A model generated the notes under the pieces. That model saw nothing but the letters and a program-made list of their open reading frames with translations. It was not told the origin of the DNA and searched no databases. From contig JBMNHZ010000018.1 in assembly GCA_050950645.1 (NCBI GenBank), positions 124,001 to 188,000 on the forward strand: 64,000 nt of DNA, read 5' to 3'. Made by a program: the position numbers and the translations under genes. Shown here piece after piece: positions 52,601 through 60,765 of the stretch (position 1 is its first letter; each line of letters begins with the position of its first letter). The DNA comes from BRH-c25 sp012519325. Lineage in GTDB: Bacteria > Bacillota > Clostridia > Lutisporales > Lutisporaceae.

Positions 52601-53783
52601 TGTAGGAATGAATGACGAGATTGCCGAAACCTTCAGCAGGAAGCCGAACCATTCATGGGCAGCCTGGGATTGTTACAGGCGTTTTATTCAAAGCTGGGGT
52701 ATGGCATACGGAATTGAGAGAGATGTTTTTGACGGAGTGATTCTTGAGTATAAAGTAAAGTTTGGAGTCGAACAGAAAATTCAATTTACTCCTGAGCAGA
52801 TGAAAGAAATAGCTTATGCCTATAAGAAGGTGCTTAGTGATTACGGAATTCAAATTGAAAAGGATCCCTTCAAGCAGTTGAAGCAGGCTATACTAAGCGT
52901 TATTGATTCATGGTCCTCCAGCAGAGCTATATACTACAGGGAACATCTTCAGATTGCAGATGAATGGGGAACAGCTGTAATAGTTCAAAAAATGGTTCTT
53001 GGGAACTTGTCTGAGCGATCCGGTACGGGAGTGGTGTTTACAAAGAGTCCCCTAAAAACCAAATCCGGTATTAATTTGTATGGAGATTTTACATTATGCA
53101 GCCAGGGTGAGGATATAGTATCAGGACTGGTGCATACGCTGCCTATTACAGAAAGCCAGCGTAGGGAACATTACATTGACTGCAGCTTTTCCCTCGAGTC
53201 TGCATTTCCCCATATATATAATGCTTTGATGGATTTAGCCGTACAGCTTATTGATACATACGGCTTTATGCATCAGGAGATAGAGTTTACTTTTGAATCT
53301 GATAGTCCGGATGACTTGTATATTCTTCAGACCAGGAACCAGAAGCTGAAAAAACAGAAGGTTTTATCCAGCTTCATTCCGGCTCCGGATGAAATGAAGC
53401 TTGCCGGACGCGGGATAGGAATCGGCGGCGGAGCGTTGACAGGAATATTGGTCTTTGATATGGAGGACTTAAAGGAAGCTGCTAAGAACTATCCAGGAGA
53501 AAAAAGAATATTGGTAAGGCCTGATACTGTGCCTGACGATATACCTTTGATATTTAGCTGTGACGGGCTTATTACAGGCAGGGGAGGAGCTACATCCCAT
53601 GCCGCAGTTACTGCCGGGAGCTTGGGGAAGGTATGCGTTGTAAACTGCAAAGGATTGCTGGTAAACGAAGCTGAAAAGACATGCAGTATAAATGGAACAA
53701 ACTTCAAATCAGGAGACAGAATCTCCATTGATGGCAATCTTGGAAATGTATATGAAGGAGTATACGATATACAATATGAATAA
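49695..53783 (+). CDS. PPDK-like protein: large helical N-terminus, ATP-grasp and phosphohistidine domains, no PEP barrel
   Basis: The 1362-residue protein starts at ATG 49695 after GGAGGG. Residues 1 to ~860 are leucine- and charge-rich helices with no motif I recognise. From ~870 (VFLGAKAYFLKKMISYDFPIPHGF) it becomes the nucleotide-binding domain of pyruvate phosphate dikinase: LFSVRSGTAISMPGAMRTFLNVG near 952, RSGTGVVFTKSP, EDIVSGLVHTLPI and the HQEIEFTFESDSP/ILQTRNQK end. Residues ~1240-1362 are the swivelling domain with the phosphoacceptor histidine in TGRGGATSHAAVTAG. The C-terminal PEP/pyruvate barrel is missing. It may phosphorylate its own histidine from ATP and pass the phosphate to a separate partner. 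Likely monocistronic. Confidence 0.8.
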   Translation: MEKSFSSQALEVNLAKTRDTDIIIPEDHKWFAELSKSYWGIYKRTQEFIKELNHQYINYQYVIENLHNISLTDLWFYNSLEESEKALTVLVNIFKKLFAANLKENQRELLITTLIKFIDRLAKLGKFPESIIHQCLDIIKSDMERYELLYIRNSGYFKTYLNKIAELPQYNKEVLDMTRKLLSKCIDYWEETSKVEKWFQEKKSLFHTENTDKIKNIGKPFFEGLRIQLKKANDWNQMCDMLFFNDISNYFRRFSEQFGTSLEKIYYIFYLIHLPGMIQLKNHLLYDMNRLLRNVLKELNEEEATTFLANIMVLFEELKEQHMGTVLECIQTLGKGVIDTGNKEIISYFVKGLIEFGFVYPGELIVNSDWQIQVNTNHVKNIRVWLELIEYSPEDMKELLSALIVNLKLGGIFISDTDLFQRDVTKLLNSNIGPVYKQMKQLARIFPVYFRDIGAEGKLREVTTAVDELSRRKDRLIHFLRKQVHTESNNTHIELAKKIIQYWYDGNNESLKKVVPQDVFETLDTASEWYVHVHDIMLELCKRKDATPEQLLLLDAEEIEQSVSAIASESSREKRRVIYLFRLYSLLMEKYSLESENIILMLKSYRFFSNKDIEGLQKCLDRNDIGSALGQVYKLMRHLKEIIVDTNESEALENIYYKRHVAVGIPSMYGQYIEPKFEALGLMFRLEKAAAKLMAQLLQEINLEYISAKTFRHVYDVLGLFKEGLELDGIYNQGFDSNFEMFKYSLTSPSFSLDQYINIFQFMAQNIKQIISEYFLDVYESPLKVAIQQIFGIKGSFSDPNNKQLYHMKSEKFFREVLSSAFLIQDLDNFITNLVSTLRSMVDNYSSEIIKNMMTYDPDLTISPLYKETVDMDNPVFLGAKAYFLKKMISYDFPIPHGFVLTTEVFRHRRIITEHPYIEQEIDQLILNYIWEIEKITRQQFGNPKNPLLFSVRSGTAISMPGAMRTFLNVGMNDEIAETFSRKPNHSWAAWDCYRRFIQSWGMAYGIERDVFDGVILEYKVKFGVEQKIQFTPEQMKEIAYAYKKVLSDYGIQIEKDPFKQLKQAILSVIDSWSSSRAIYYREHLQIADEWGTAVIVQKMVLGNLSERSGTGVVFTKSPLKTKSGINLYGDFTLCSQGEDIVSGLVHTLPITESQRREHYIDCSFSLESAFPHIYNALMDLAVQLIDTYGFMHQEIEFTFESDSPDDLYILQTRNQKLKKQKVLSSFIPAPDEMKLAGRGIGIGGGALTGILVFDMEDLKEAAKNYPGEKRILVRPDTVPDDIPLIFSCDGLITGRGGATSHAAVTAGSLGKVCVVNCKGLLVNEAEKTCSINGTNFKSGDRISIDGNLGNVYEGVYDIQYE

Positions 53784-53862
53784 CATAAGTAGTATATCTT
53801 ATTAATTAATCAGTATATCACAATAAACGAAAAAAAGGAAAAATGACTCACAATATAAAGCT

Positions 53863-53891
53863 TTGAAAAGATATGTGCTGTATGATATAAT
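53863..53891 (+). promoter_or_regulatory. SigA-type promoter before the GAPDH-like gene
   Basis: TTGAAA at 53863-53868, 17-base spacer, TATAAT at 53886-53891, also with TGA just before the -10. The -10 sits at the left arm of a perfect dyad ATATAATATGC / GCATATTATAT (to ~53911). Confidence 0.6.
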
Positions 53892-54033
53892 ATGCGTAAA
53901 TGCATATTATATTCTTTTTATTTATAAAATCTTCAGCCTGTAGAGTTCGCAATTGTGTGATTATTTGCTCCGCAAAACACACATCGGATAATGTAGTTTG
54001 GCCGTATAATTAATAAGTGATGGGAGTGGTTAA

Positions 54034-55287
54034 ATGAATTCACCTTTACAAAGCAAAAGGGTGTTGGGAATCAATGGCATAGGCCGTATCGGAAAGCTAA
54101 CCCTATGGAATCATCTCAACCTAAAGCATTTTGACGGAATAGTAATCAATGCAGGTCGAGAGATAGGCAGAAAAATCGATGACATTATTCATTATCTGAC
54201 TACTGATTCAACTTATGGCAGTATCGACAGATTCCTATATGGCTATACAGGAAGGTCCTGCAATGTGAAGGTATTGGATGAGGGCGAATGCAGACTTGAA
54301 ATGAACGGAATTCCTGTAAAAGTACTTAAGAAGACAAGGAATCCAAGAGAAATAGATTGGGCAAAAGAAGGAGTCAGACTGGTTATTGATTGTACAGGAG
54401 TATTTTTGGATCCAACAAAGCCTGCGGATTACCCGAAAGGAAGTATCAGAGGCCATCTGGAAGCAGGAGTTGAGAAGGTAATTGCAAGTGCACCTTTTAA
54501 AATCACGGATTCTTCACAAAAGATGCCTGAAGACAGTGCCTTGTTTGTATATGGAGTGAATCATGCCAGCTATGATCCGGCCAGGCATCACATATTATCA
54601 GCGGCTAGCTGCACTACTACAGGTTTAGCGCATATGATCAAGCCTCTTCTCGATACGGAAGAGACTTCAAGGATTATAACCGCCTCGATGTCTACCGTTC
54701 ACGCTGCAACAAATAATCAGAACATATTGGATGCTTCTCCGAAGGCAGGCTCAAAGGACCTTAGGAGAAACAGGTCGGTATTTAATAATATAATTCCTAC
54801 ATCAACCGGTGCTGCAATAGCATTGGAAGAAATACTGCCTGAAATCAAGAGAGTAGGGTTTATGGCCGATTCTGTAAGGGTACCTACAAGTACAGTGTCC
54901 CTTATATCACTGAATATCACCTTCCGAACAGAACTCAATATTATGGGTGAGCCTATAATAAACAGAGAATTTATAAATGATATTTACAGAAAAGCTGCAG
55001 CAGGTGCTCAAAAGGATCTTCTTATATACAGCGAAGAACAGAATGTATCCTCCGATTTAATCGGATGTCAGGCGGCAGTAATTATTGAAGGCCATGAAAA
55101 TCATACAAGGACAGGGTTTTTGTCTCTTTCTGCAGAGACATTGAGAGAACACGGAATAGATTCTGCCCAGGACATTAATCTCCCTGTAACTCATGCCAAG
55201 ATATTCGGATGGTATGACAACGAGTTCGGTAACTATGTCAATTGTCTTGGAAAACTGACGGTATATGTTGACAAGAATTTGATATAG
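54034..55287 (+). CDS. Atypical glyceraldehyde-3-phosphate dehydrogenase-like protein
   Basis: The 417-residue protein is ~80 residues longer than usual GAPDH. The NAD-binding start GINGIGRIGKLTLW is present, the catalytic cysteine lies in SAASCTTTGLAHM (usual form SNASCTTNCLAP), the catalytic histidine in ASMSTVHAATNNQN, the phosphate site in NNIIPTSTGAA and the family end in WYDNEFGNYVNCL. Insertions occur around residues 55-80 and before the C-terminus. Substitutions near the cysteine suggest altered substrate use. Together with the SerA-type gene downstream it may serve a non-glycolytic role, but both genes have their own start regions separated by a terminator. ATG 54034 follows GGGAGTGG. 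Confidence 0.8.
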   Translation: MNSPLQSKRVLGINGIGRIGKLTLWNHLNLKHFDGIVINAGREIGRKIDDIIHYLTTDSTYGSIDRFLYGYTGRSCNVKVLDEGECRLEMNGIPVKVLKKTRNPREIDWAKEGVRLVIDCTGVFLDPTKPADYPKGSIRGHLEAGVEKVIASAPFKITDSSQKMPEDSALFVYGVNHASYDPARHHILSAASCTTTGLAHMIKPLLDTEETSRIITASMSTVHAATNNQNILDASPKAGSKDLRRNRSVFNNIIPTSTGAAIALEEILPEIKRVGFMADSVRVPTSTVSLISLNITFRTELNIMGEPIINREFINDIYRKAAAGAQKDLLIYSEEQNVSSDLIGCQAAVIIEGHENHTRTGFLSLSAETLREHGIDSAQDINLPVTHAKIFGWYDNEFGNYVNCLGKLTVYVDKNLI

Positions 55288-55346
55288 CCGGCATTTCTGT
55301 GTTGACGCAAACTCGTGTGGATACAGTTCATAAAGAGATACCGCAG

Positions 55347-55374
55347 CTTCGGTAGCGATACCGGAGTTTTTTTT
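55347..55374 (+). terminator. Intrinsic terminator after the GAPDH-like gene
   Basis: CTTCGGTA / TACCGGAG with GCGA tetraloop, followed by eight T residues. Confidence 0.85.
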
Positions 55375-55506
55375 GCTTATACTGTATACAAAAATAAAAT
55401 TTTGTTATAAAATAATATTTAATGTTTTTAAATATTAAGCAATACATGCTCTAATATAATGATTTAAAATATAGCTTTAATTATAGTTTTACAGGAGGAA
55501 ATAAAG

Positions 55507-56670
55507 TTGTACAGAATCAGATTGTTGAACAAAATATCTCCAAAGGGTCTGGAATACTTGGAGAAAAGAGGTTACTGCATTTCACAGAATATGGATAATC
55601 CTGATGCAATAATAGTAAGAAGCTTTCCTATGCACGAAATGGAGCTGCCCCAGTCACTGAAAGCAATTGCAAGGGCCGGAGCAGGAGTCAATAATATTCC
55701 TGTAGATAAATGCTCAGAAAAGGGGATTGTAGTATTCAACACTCCAGGTGCAAATGCAAATGCAGTGAAGGAACTGACCATCCTGGCTTTGCTTATGTCT
55801 TCCAGAAAAGTAGTGGAAAGTATAATGTGGAGTAAATCTTTATCAGGAAGTTCAGAAGATATAAAGTCACTTATAGAGAAAGGAAAGGGAAAATTCGTCG
55901 GCCCGGAAATCAAAGGAAAGAAGCTTGGAGTAATCGGATTGGGTTCAGTAGGAGTAATGGTCGCAAATGCTGCACATTCTTTAGGTATGGAAGTGGAAGG
56001 CTATGATCCATATATTTCGATTGACTCTGCCTGGGGATTGTCAAGAAGCATAAAAAAGGCTGAAAGCTTGAGAGGACTATTAGAAGGCTCAGATTATATA
56101 ACGCTTCATGTGCCTCTGATGGATAGCACCAGGAACATGATTGACAGCAAAGCATTCAAGCTTATGAAGCGAGGTGTAAGGCTTCTTAATTTTTCAAGAG
56201 ACGGATTGATTGACAAAGATGAACTTATGAAAGCTCTGAAAGAAAGAATTGTAGAAGTGTATGCTACTGATTTTCCTGATGTGGAGCTGATAAAGCTGGA
56301 TAATGTAATTTCATTCCCACATATAGGCGCATCGACACTGGAATCAGAGGAAAATTGTGCATTAATGACATCTAATCAGATTAAATGCTTTCTGGAATGG
56401 GGTACGATAAAAAATTCCGTAAACTTTCCAAATTGTGATTTGGGTAATATGTTTAATAACAGAATTACCTTGGCGCACTTGAATATACCCAACATGGTCG
56501 GACAAATGACCGGAATACTTGCAAGCAGAGGAATAAACATTGACAATATGATTAATAAAAGCAAGGACAAGCTTGCTTATACAATTATTGATACAGATGA
56601 CAGAATACCTGAGAATGTTTTAAAAAGACTGGAAGGCATCGACTCAATGCTGAGGGTAAGAAGGTTGTAA
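55507..56670 (+). CDS. D-3-phosphoglycerate dehydrogenase (SerA family)
   Basis: The 387-residue protein starts at TTG 55507 after AGGAGG. Hydroxyacid dehydrogenase motifs: IARAGAGVNNIPVDKCSEKGIVVFNTPGANANAVKELTI (split here as landmark AGAGVNNI and NTPGANANAVKE), the Rossmann glycine motif LGVIGLGSVGVMVAN, LHVPLMDSTRNMI and the catalytic histidine in SFPHIGAST. The last ~70 residues (ITLAHLNIPNMVGQMTGILA) are an ACT-type serine-binding domain. It oxidises 3-phosphoglycerate toward serine. No serC or serB follows. Confidence 0.87.
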   Translation: MYRIRLLNKISPKGLEYLEKRGYCISQNMDNPDAIIVRSFPMHEMELPQSLKAIARAGAGVNNIPVDKCSEKGIVVFNTPGANANAVKELTILALLMSSRKVVESIMWSKSLSGSSEDIKSLIEKGKGKFVGPEIKGKKLGVIGLGSVGVMVANAAHSLGMEVEGYDPYISIDSAWGLSRSIKKAESLRGLLEGSDYITLHVPLMDSTRNMIDSKAFKLMKRGVRLLNFSRDGLIDKDELMKALKERIVEVYATDFPDVELIKLDNVISFPHIGASTLESEENCALMTSNQIKCFLEWGTIKNSVNFPNCDLGNMFNNRITLAHLNIPNMVGQMTGILASRGINIDNMINKSKDKLAYTIIDTDDRIPENVLKRLEGIDSMLRVRRL

Positions 56671-56718
56671 TAAAGTGAAGTAACAATGCCATGTACCTTA
56701 TCATATAATATAAGAGTA

Positions 56719-56838
56719 TATCATTAGTAGAGATGACCTCAACTGATGATATAGCCTCCGGCAGATGCACACCGTGCATACGAAATTGGCGTCCAAGTAC
56801 GCTGGTGGCATACTTGAAATAAGAGAGGTGTATGGTAT
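56719..56838 (+). promoter_or_regulatory. Folded leader before the spore germination hydrolase
   Basis: Three hairpins in series: TATCAT (56719) with ATGATA (56746); ATGCAC (56765) with GTGCAT (56774), loop ACC; CAAGTA (56794) with TACTTG (56811), enclosing GCTGGTGGC. It ends at the GAGAGGTG ribosome binding site. I do not recognise a known riboswitch class. Confidence 0.45.
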
Positions 56839-58116
56839 TTGATTATTCATGTTGTAAGAGCAGGAGACAGCTTATATTCGATTTCAAGACGCTATGGTGT
56901 ACCAATCGAAAGAATTGCATCCGATAATGAATTAAACGTTTCTGAAAGCCTGGTAATTGGCCAGACAATTGTTGTTATGGAGGGGACAAGACAGCACACG
57001 GTAAGAGCAGGGGAATCGCTTTATTCAATTGCAAGACAATACGGAACGACGGTTGCCGGAATACAAGCTGCCAATCAGATTGCCAATCCTGCCTTAATCA
57101 TGCCTGGAATGGTGCTGACAATACCATCAGGCACAGATAAACTGGGTACTATAGACGTAAACGGATACACATTTCCGAATATCAATATGGACGTACTGAG
57201 AAAAACACTGCCCTATCTGACGTTCTTGAGCATTTTCAGCTATGAAGTCACACCCGAAGGGAGCTTCAGAACAATAAATGATGAACCGCTGATTGCAGCA
57301 GCCAGGGAAGCAAATGTTGCACCCCTTATGGTGATAACCAACCTGAGAGAAGGCGGGGGTTTTGATAGTGACTTGGCAAGGACAATACTTACAAATGAAC
57401 AGGTTCAGGATACACTGATTAACAACGTGATAGAAAACCTGAGGGCAAAAAATTACAGCGGACTTGACATAGACTTTGAATACATTTATCCGGAGAACAG
57501 AGAAAACTACAATGATTTCCTGAGAAAGGTAGTTTCCCGGCTCAGGCCATTAGGCTACTCAATTACTACAGCTCTGGCACCCAAAATTGCAGCAGATCAG
57601 CCCGGGCTGCTTTATGAAGCCCATGATTATCCTGTCCACGGAGCCCTTGCTGACCATGTGATATTGATGACATATGAATGGGGATATACCTACGGACCTC
57701 CCATGGCAGTAGCACCAATAAACGAGGTTAGAAAGGTACTGAATTATGCGGTAACGGCAATACCAAGACGAAAGATTTTGATGGGAGTGCCGAATTACGG
57801 TTATAATTGGACGCTGCCCTATGTACAAGGCAGCAGAGCTGCAACCATATCTAATGTCGGGGCAGTAGGCCTTGCCAGAAGAGAAGGGGCAGAAATACAA
57901 TATGATCAAAGTTCACAGGCTCCATTCTTCAATTATTACGATGACGGCGGGAAACAGCATGTGGTATGGTTTGACGATGCCCGCAGCATAGAAGCGAAAT
58001 TGCGGCTGATAAACCAGTACAATCTTGGGGGTGCAAGCTATTGGACCATCGGAAGGTTTTTTCCGCAGAACTGGTTGATCCTAAGCTCATTGTACGATGT
58101 AAGGAAAGTGCTTTAG
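56839..58116 (+). CDS. LysM-GH18 spore germination / cortex-lytic protein (YaaH/SleL-like)
   Basis: The 425-residue protein starts at TTG 56839 behind GAGAGGTG. Two LysM repeats lie at residues ~2-46 (IHVVRAGDSLYSISRRYGVP) and ~51-96 (HTVRAGESLYSIARQYGTT). A GH18 barrel follows with the catalytic DxxDxDxE-type motif YSGLDIDFEYI, then ILMTYEWGY and a C-terminal GGASYWTIGRFFPQNW. This is the layout of SleL/YaaH N-acetylglucosaminidases that act on spore cortex fragments. No signal peptide, as in its relatives. Followed by a strong terminator. Confidence 0.88.
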   Translation: MIIHVVRAGDSLYSISRRYGVPIERIASDNELNVSESLVIGQTIVVMEGTRQHTVRAGESLYSIARQYGTTVAGIQAANQIANPALIMPGMVLTIPSGTDKLGTIDVNGYTFPNINMDVLRKTLPYLTFLSIFSYEVTPEGSFRTINDEPLIAAAREANVAPLMVITNLREGGGFDSDLARTILTNEQVQDTLINNVIENLRAKNYSGLDIDFEYIYPENRENYNDFLRKVVSRLRPLGYSITTALAPKIAADQPGLLYEAHDYPVHGALADHVILMTYEWGYTYGPPMAVAPINEVRKVLNYAVTAIPRRKILMGVPNYGYNWTLPYVQGSRAATISNVGAVGLARREGAEIQYDQSSQAPFFNYYDDGGKQHVVWFDDARSIEAKLRLINQYNLGGASYWTIGRFFPQNWLILSSLYDVRKVL

Positions 58117-58121
58117 TATCT

Positions 58122-58154
58122 AAAAGGAGACAGTTTTGTTGACTGTCTCCTTTT
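58122..58154 (+). terminator. Intrinsic terminator after the LysM-GH18 gene
   Basis: AAAAGGAGACAGT / ACTGTCTCCTTTT, a perfect 13-pair stem with a seven-base loop; the T run is part of the stem. Confidence 0.8.
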
Positions 58155-58287
58155 ACAGGAGGACAAGGTCAAATGCATTGGAGTATGTCCCAGTTGTGAA
58201 ACTGAAAAAGAATTGTTAAATATATATTATGCTTATTGAATAATAATAAAACCTAAAATGCTATGAGAAACTGCTGATGAAGTAAAT

Positions 58288-58313
58288 AGAAACAGCTGTA
58301 TATAGCTGTTTCT
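58288..58313 (-). terminator. Hairpin after the NlpC/P60 gene
   Basis: AGAAACAGCT / AGCTGTTTCT with loop GTATAT; on the minus strand it is followed by ATTTA. It lies ~25 bases beyond the stop of the minus-strand gene. Confidence 0.6.
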
Positions 58314-58339
58314 ATTATGAAGGTATATTGAAATTTTTA

Positions 58340-59299
58340 TTATTTACTGTCTGTCAGTGAATACCTTCTTGCACCCAGGTACCTTTTTCTATAGTAGCTG
58401 CTGTCCAGGTCTGTAATAGTAACCTTATCAACTCCTGAGCTTGCATGTATGAACTTGTTTCCACCTATGTATATTCCCACATGACTGGGGCCTTTTTTAT
58501 ATGTAGTGAAAAATACCAAATCACCTGGCTGAAGTTCGCCTTTTTCGACCCGGGTTCCGCTGTTGAATTGACCGGAAGCAGTACGAGGCAAATTGACATT
58601 GAAATTTTTCATTATAAAGACTGTAAATCCTGAGCAATCAAAAGCCCTGCCGGAAGAAGCGCCCCATGCATAAGGCTTACCAAGAAATTGTTTTGCATAT
58701 TCAACCACCTTTGCATTCAATAACCTGCGGCTCTCGCTTGCTCTATCGGCAATAATGCTGTTGTGAGCAGTATTGAGCTTAATAATTGTGGCACTGTCGA
58801 CAATACCTGTCTGAGGGAGGCTGTTTGCTGCCTGAAAGCTTATCACAGCGTCTTTAGTAGCCTGATCATAAAAGGAGTTGATTTCAATTTTATATATATT
58901 AAGCTCTCTCAGCTTTTTTTGTATGTCAACCACCTTATCACCTTTGTCACCTTCTTTTATTGGAACAAAGTCTTTAGGCAATATTTCTGCCTGTGTGATT
59001 TTCAGGCTTAGGCGCTTGAATGTTTCATTGCCTGCAATGCCATCCTGCTTCAGCCCCTCATCCCTCTGAAAAGCTACCAGTGCATTATAAGTCTTGTCCC
59101 CGAAATAATCAGTAAATTGGCTGTCACTAAAGTAGCCGAGCGTATTCAGTTTTTCCTGAAGGGTACATACATCAGGATGGGTAATACCTTTCCTGAGGGG
59201 AATATCTCCGAAGTCTGCAAATACCGATATTGCAAAGATATTGAGAACGGAAGATACTAATATAACAGTTAGTGAGAAGCTTATTATTTTATATTTCAA
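58340..59299 (-). CDS. Secreted NlpC/P60 endopeptidase with two peptidoglycan-binding domains
   Basis: TTG 59299 is preferred because AAGGAGG lies just upstream and the protein then begins with a signal peptide (KYKIISFSLTVILVSSVLNI to SVFA). Longer in-frame starts lack this. The 319-residue protein has two PG_binding_1 repeats (residues ~38-95 with LQEKLNTLGYF; ~110-175 with IQKKLRELNIY) and a C-terminal NlpC/P60 domain with the catalytic cysteine in FDCSGFT and histidine in SHVGIYIGGNKFIHASS. It cleaves peptide bonds in the cell-wall stem. Monocistronic. Confidence 0.9.
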   Translation of the reverse strand: MKYKIISFSLTVILVSSVLNIFAISVFADFGDIPLRKGITHPDVCTLQEKLNTLGYFSDSQFTDYFGDKTYNALVAFQRDEGLKQDGIAGNETFKRLSLKITQAEILPKDFVPIKEGDKGDKVVDIQKKLRELNIYKIEINSFYDQATKDAVISFQAANSLPQTGIVDSATIIKLNTAHNSIIADRASESRRLLNAKVVEYAKQFLGKPYAWGASSGRAFDCSGFTVFIMKNFNVNLPRTASGQFNSGTRVEKGELQPGDLVFFTTYKKGPSHVGIYIGGNKFIHASSGVDKVTITDLDSSYYRKRYLGARRYSLTDSK

Positions 59300-59729
59300 T
59301 GTATTAACCTCCTTCGAGACCGCACATATATGGAATACACCGGAGAGTAATCGACTTATCATACCTGTTAGTTTGGCATATTCCATGAGTCCAGTGTCTA
59401 TCCAAAACACATAGCATGTAGTGCACTAAATAGAATTATATAACATAACTGCCGGGAAATAAAGACAAAACTATATATGGAAGACATTACTACAACTCAG
59501 CATCGGAGGAAAAAGTATGCATATTATATCCCCTATACCATAATATGATATAATATGCATAAATGTATACTATATTCATTATTATATGATGGGAAACACT
59601 TCGGCTCTTTCTTGGAAAGTACTGGAACATATCAGATATTTATTAATCTGGCAAATGCCATTGCAGGGAAAGCCGTAGGCGAACCCGCAAGAGGGCTTTG
59701 CCTTAATTACAATTTACAAGGAGTATAGA
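59300..59729. other. Intergenic region before sfsA
   Basis: An extended -10-like TGATATAAT (TATAAT at 59549-59554) sits in a small dyad like those at 49613 and 53881. Near 59652-59702 GGCAAA and TTTGCC enclose an internally paired stretch ending at the sfsA ribosome binding site. No gene is seen. Confidence 0.4.
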
Positions 59730-60437
59730 ATGAAAATCATCAACAAAACAATAAACGGAAGATTTGTGAAAAGATTGAACAGATTTGAAGGGATAGTCGA
59801 TATAAATGGAAGGGAAGCACTGGTTCATATACCTAATACCGGCAGGTGCAGGGAACTTTTGTTTCAAGGAGCCAGTGTCCTTTTGGAAGTAAGGGAGAGT
59901 AAGACAAGGAAGACCCCCTACGAGTTGATAATGGTATATAAGGATGACAAGCTGATATCTATTGATTCCCAGGTGCCAAACAAAATAGTGGAGGAAGCTG
60001 TAAGAGGCGGCTTGATAGAAGAAATTAGAGGCTATGAATATGTCAGGAAGGAAGCCTTTTACCGGCAAAGCAGATTTGATCTGTTATTAAAGAAAACAGA
60101 GACAAGTGAAAAAAACGAATCCTGTTATATTGAAGTCAAAGGAGTAACTCTGGAAATCGAAGGTACAGCATTGTTTCCCGATGCTCCCACTGAGAGGGGT
60201 GCAAGGCATATGAGGGAATTGGCTGCCGCCCGCAGGGAAGGCTACAGAGCTGCTGTTATTTTCCTTGTTCAGATGGATGATATAAAGGTTTTTTCTCCCA
60301 ATAAGCTGATGGACTGTAATTTTGCCGAAGCCCTGTCATTTGCGCGTTCCGAAGGAGTGGAAGTGTATTCCTACAATTGCAGGGTATCAGAAGGGGAAAT
60401 AGTAATAAACGAAAGAGTTAAGGTATATATGTCGTGA
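59730..60437 (+). CDS. sfsA: Sugar fermentation stimulation protein SfsA
   Basis: The 235-residue protein has the SfsA hallmarks: GRFVKRLNRFEGIVDINGREALVHIPNTGRCRELL (OB-like DNA-binding N-domain; landmark HIPNTGRCRELL), DSQVPNKIVEEAV, the nuclease-like core RFDLLL...CYIEVKGVTLE and ALFPDAPTERGARHM. The D, E and K residues of the core match PD-(D/E)xK-type nucleases. The physiological role is unclear in Firmicutes. ATG 59730 follows AAGGAG. Confidence 0.93.
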   Translation: MKIINKTINGRFVKRLNRFEGIVDINGREALVHIPNTGRCRELLFQGASVLLEVRESKTRKTPYELIMVYKDDKLISIDSQVPNKIVEEAVRGGLIEEIRGYEYVRKEAFYRQSRFDLLLKKTETSEKNESCYIEVKGVTLEIEGTALFPDAPTERGARHMRELAAARREGYRAAVIFLVQMDDIKVFSPNKLMDCNFAEALSFARSEGVEVYSYNCRVSEGEIVINERVKVYMS

Positions 60438-60533
60438 AAAAATTTGATATAATATGAACTTTTTTTGTCAAGTTTCATAATATATATATTGAAATGAAGG
60501 TTTTATAGGAATATAATAAGAATGACAATAATA

Positions 60534-60696
60534 TCTTCGTTAGGTGAGGCTCCTATACAGATAGATGCTGCTGCCCGGAAACATCGAGAGATGCCATCGG
60601 GTCAACAAGTATTATCGAATTAAGGTTTTACTTATGCAGCTGGATGAAGATTATCCAAAGCTGTATAGTGCCAAAGCTCTGCGAGTGAAGAAGAGA
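60534..60696 (+). promoter_or_regulatory. M-box (ykoK) magnesium riboswitch
   Basis: The sequence CTTCGTTAGGTGAGGCTCCT, then GCTGCTGCCC, ATGCC, GGGTCAACA, TTATGCAGCTGGATGA and AGTGCCAAAGCTCTGCG gives the conserved M-box blocks in order. It lies upstream of mgtE, its classical target. High Mg2+ folds the aptamer and favours the terminator at 60721. Confidence 0.96.
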
Positions 60697-60720
60697 AGAA
60701 TAGTAATTCTGTTTGTTTTC

Positions 60721-60751
60721 CCTTTCACTCCGGTGAAAGGATTTGTTTTTT
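60721..60751 (+). terminator. M-box expression-platform terminator
   Basis: CCTTTCAC / GTGAAAGG with tetraloop TCCG, followed by ATTTGTTTTTT. Confidence 0.88.
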
Positions 60752-60765
60752 CAGGAGGTGATTAA

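Noticed and set aside
60565..60765. 66-codon open frame upstream of mgtE
   Set aside because: It lies entirely within the M-box riboswitch and its terminator; the sequence is conserved as RNA, not protein.
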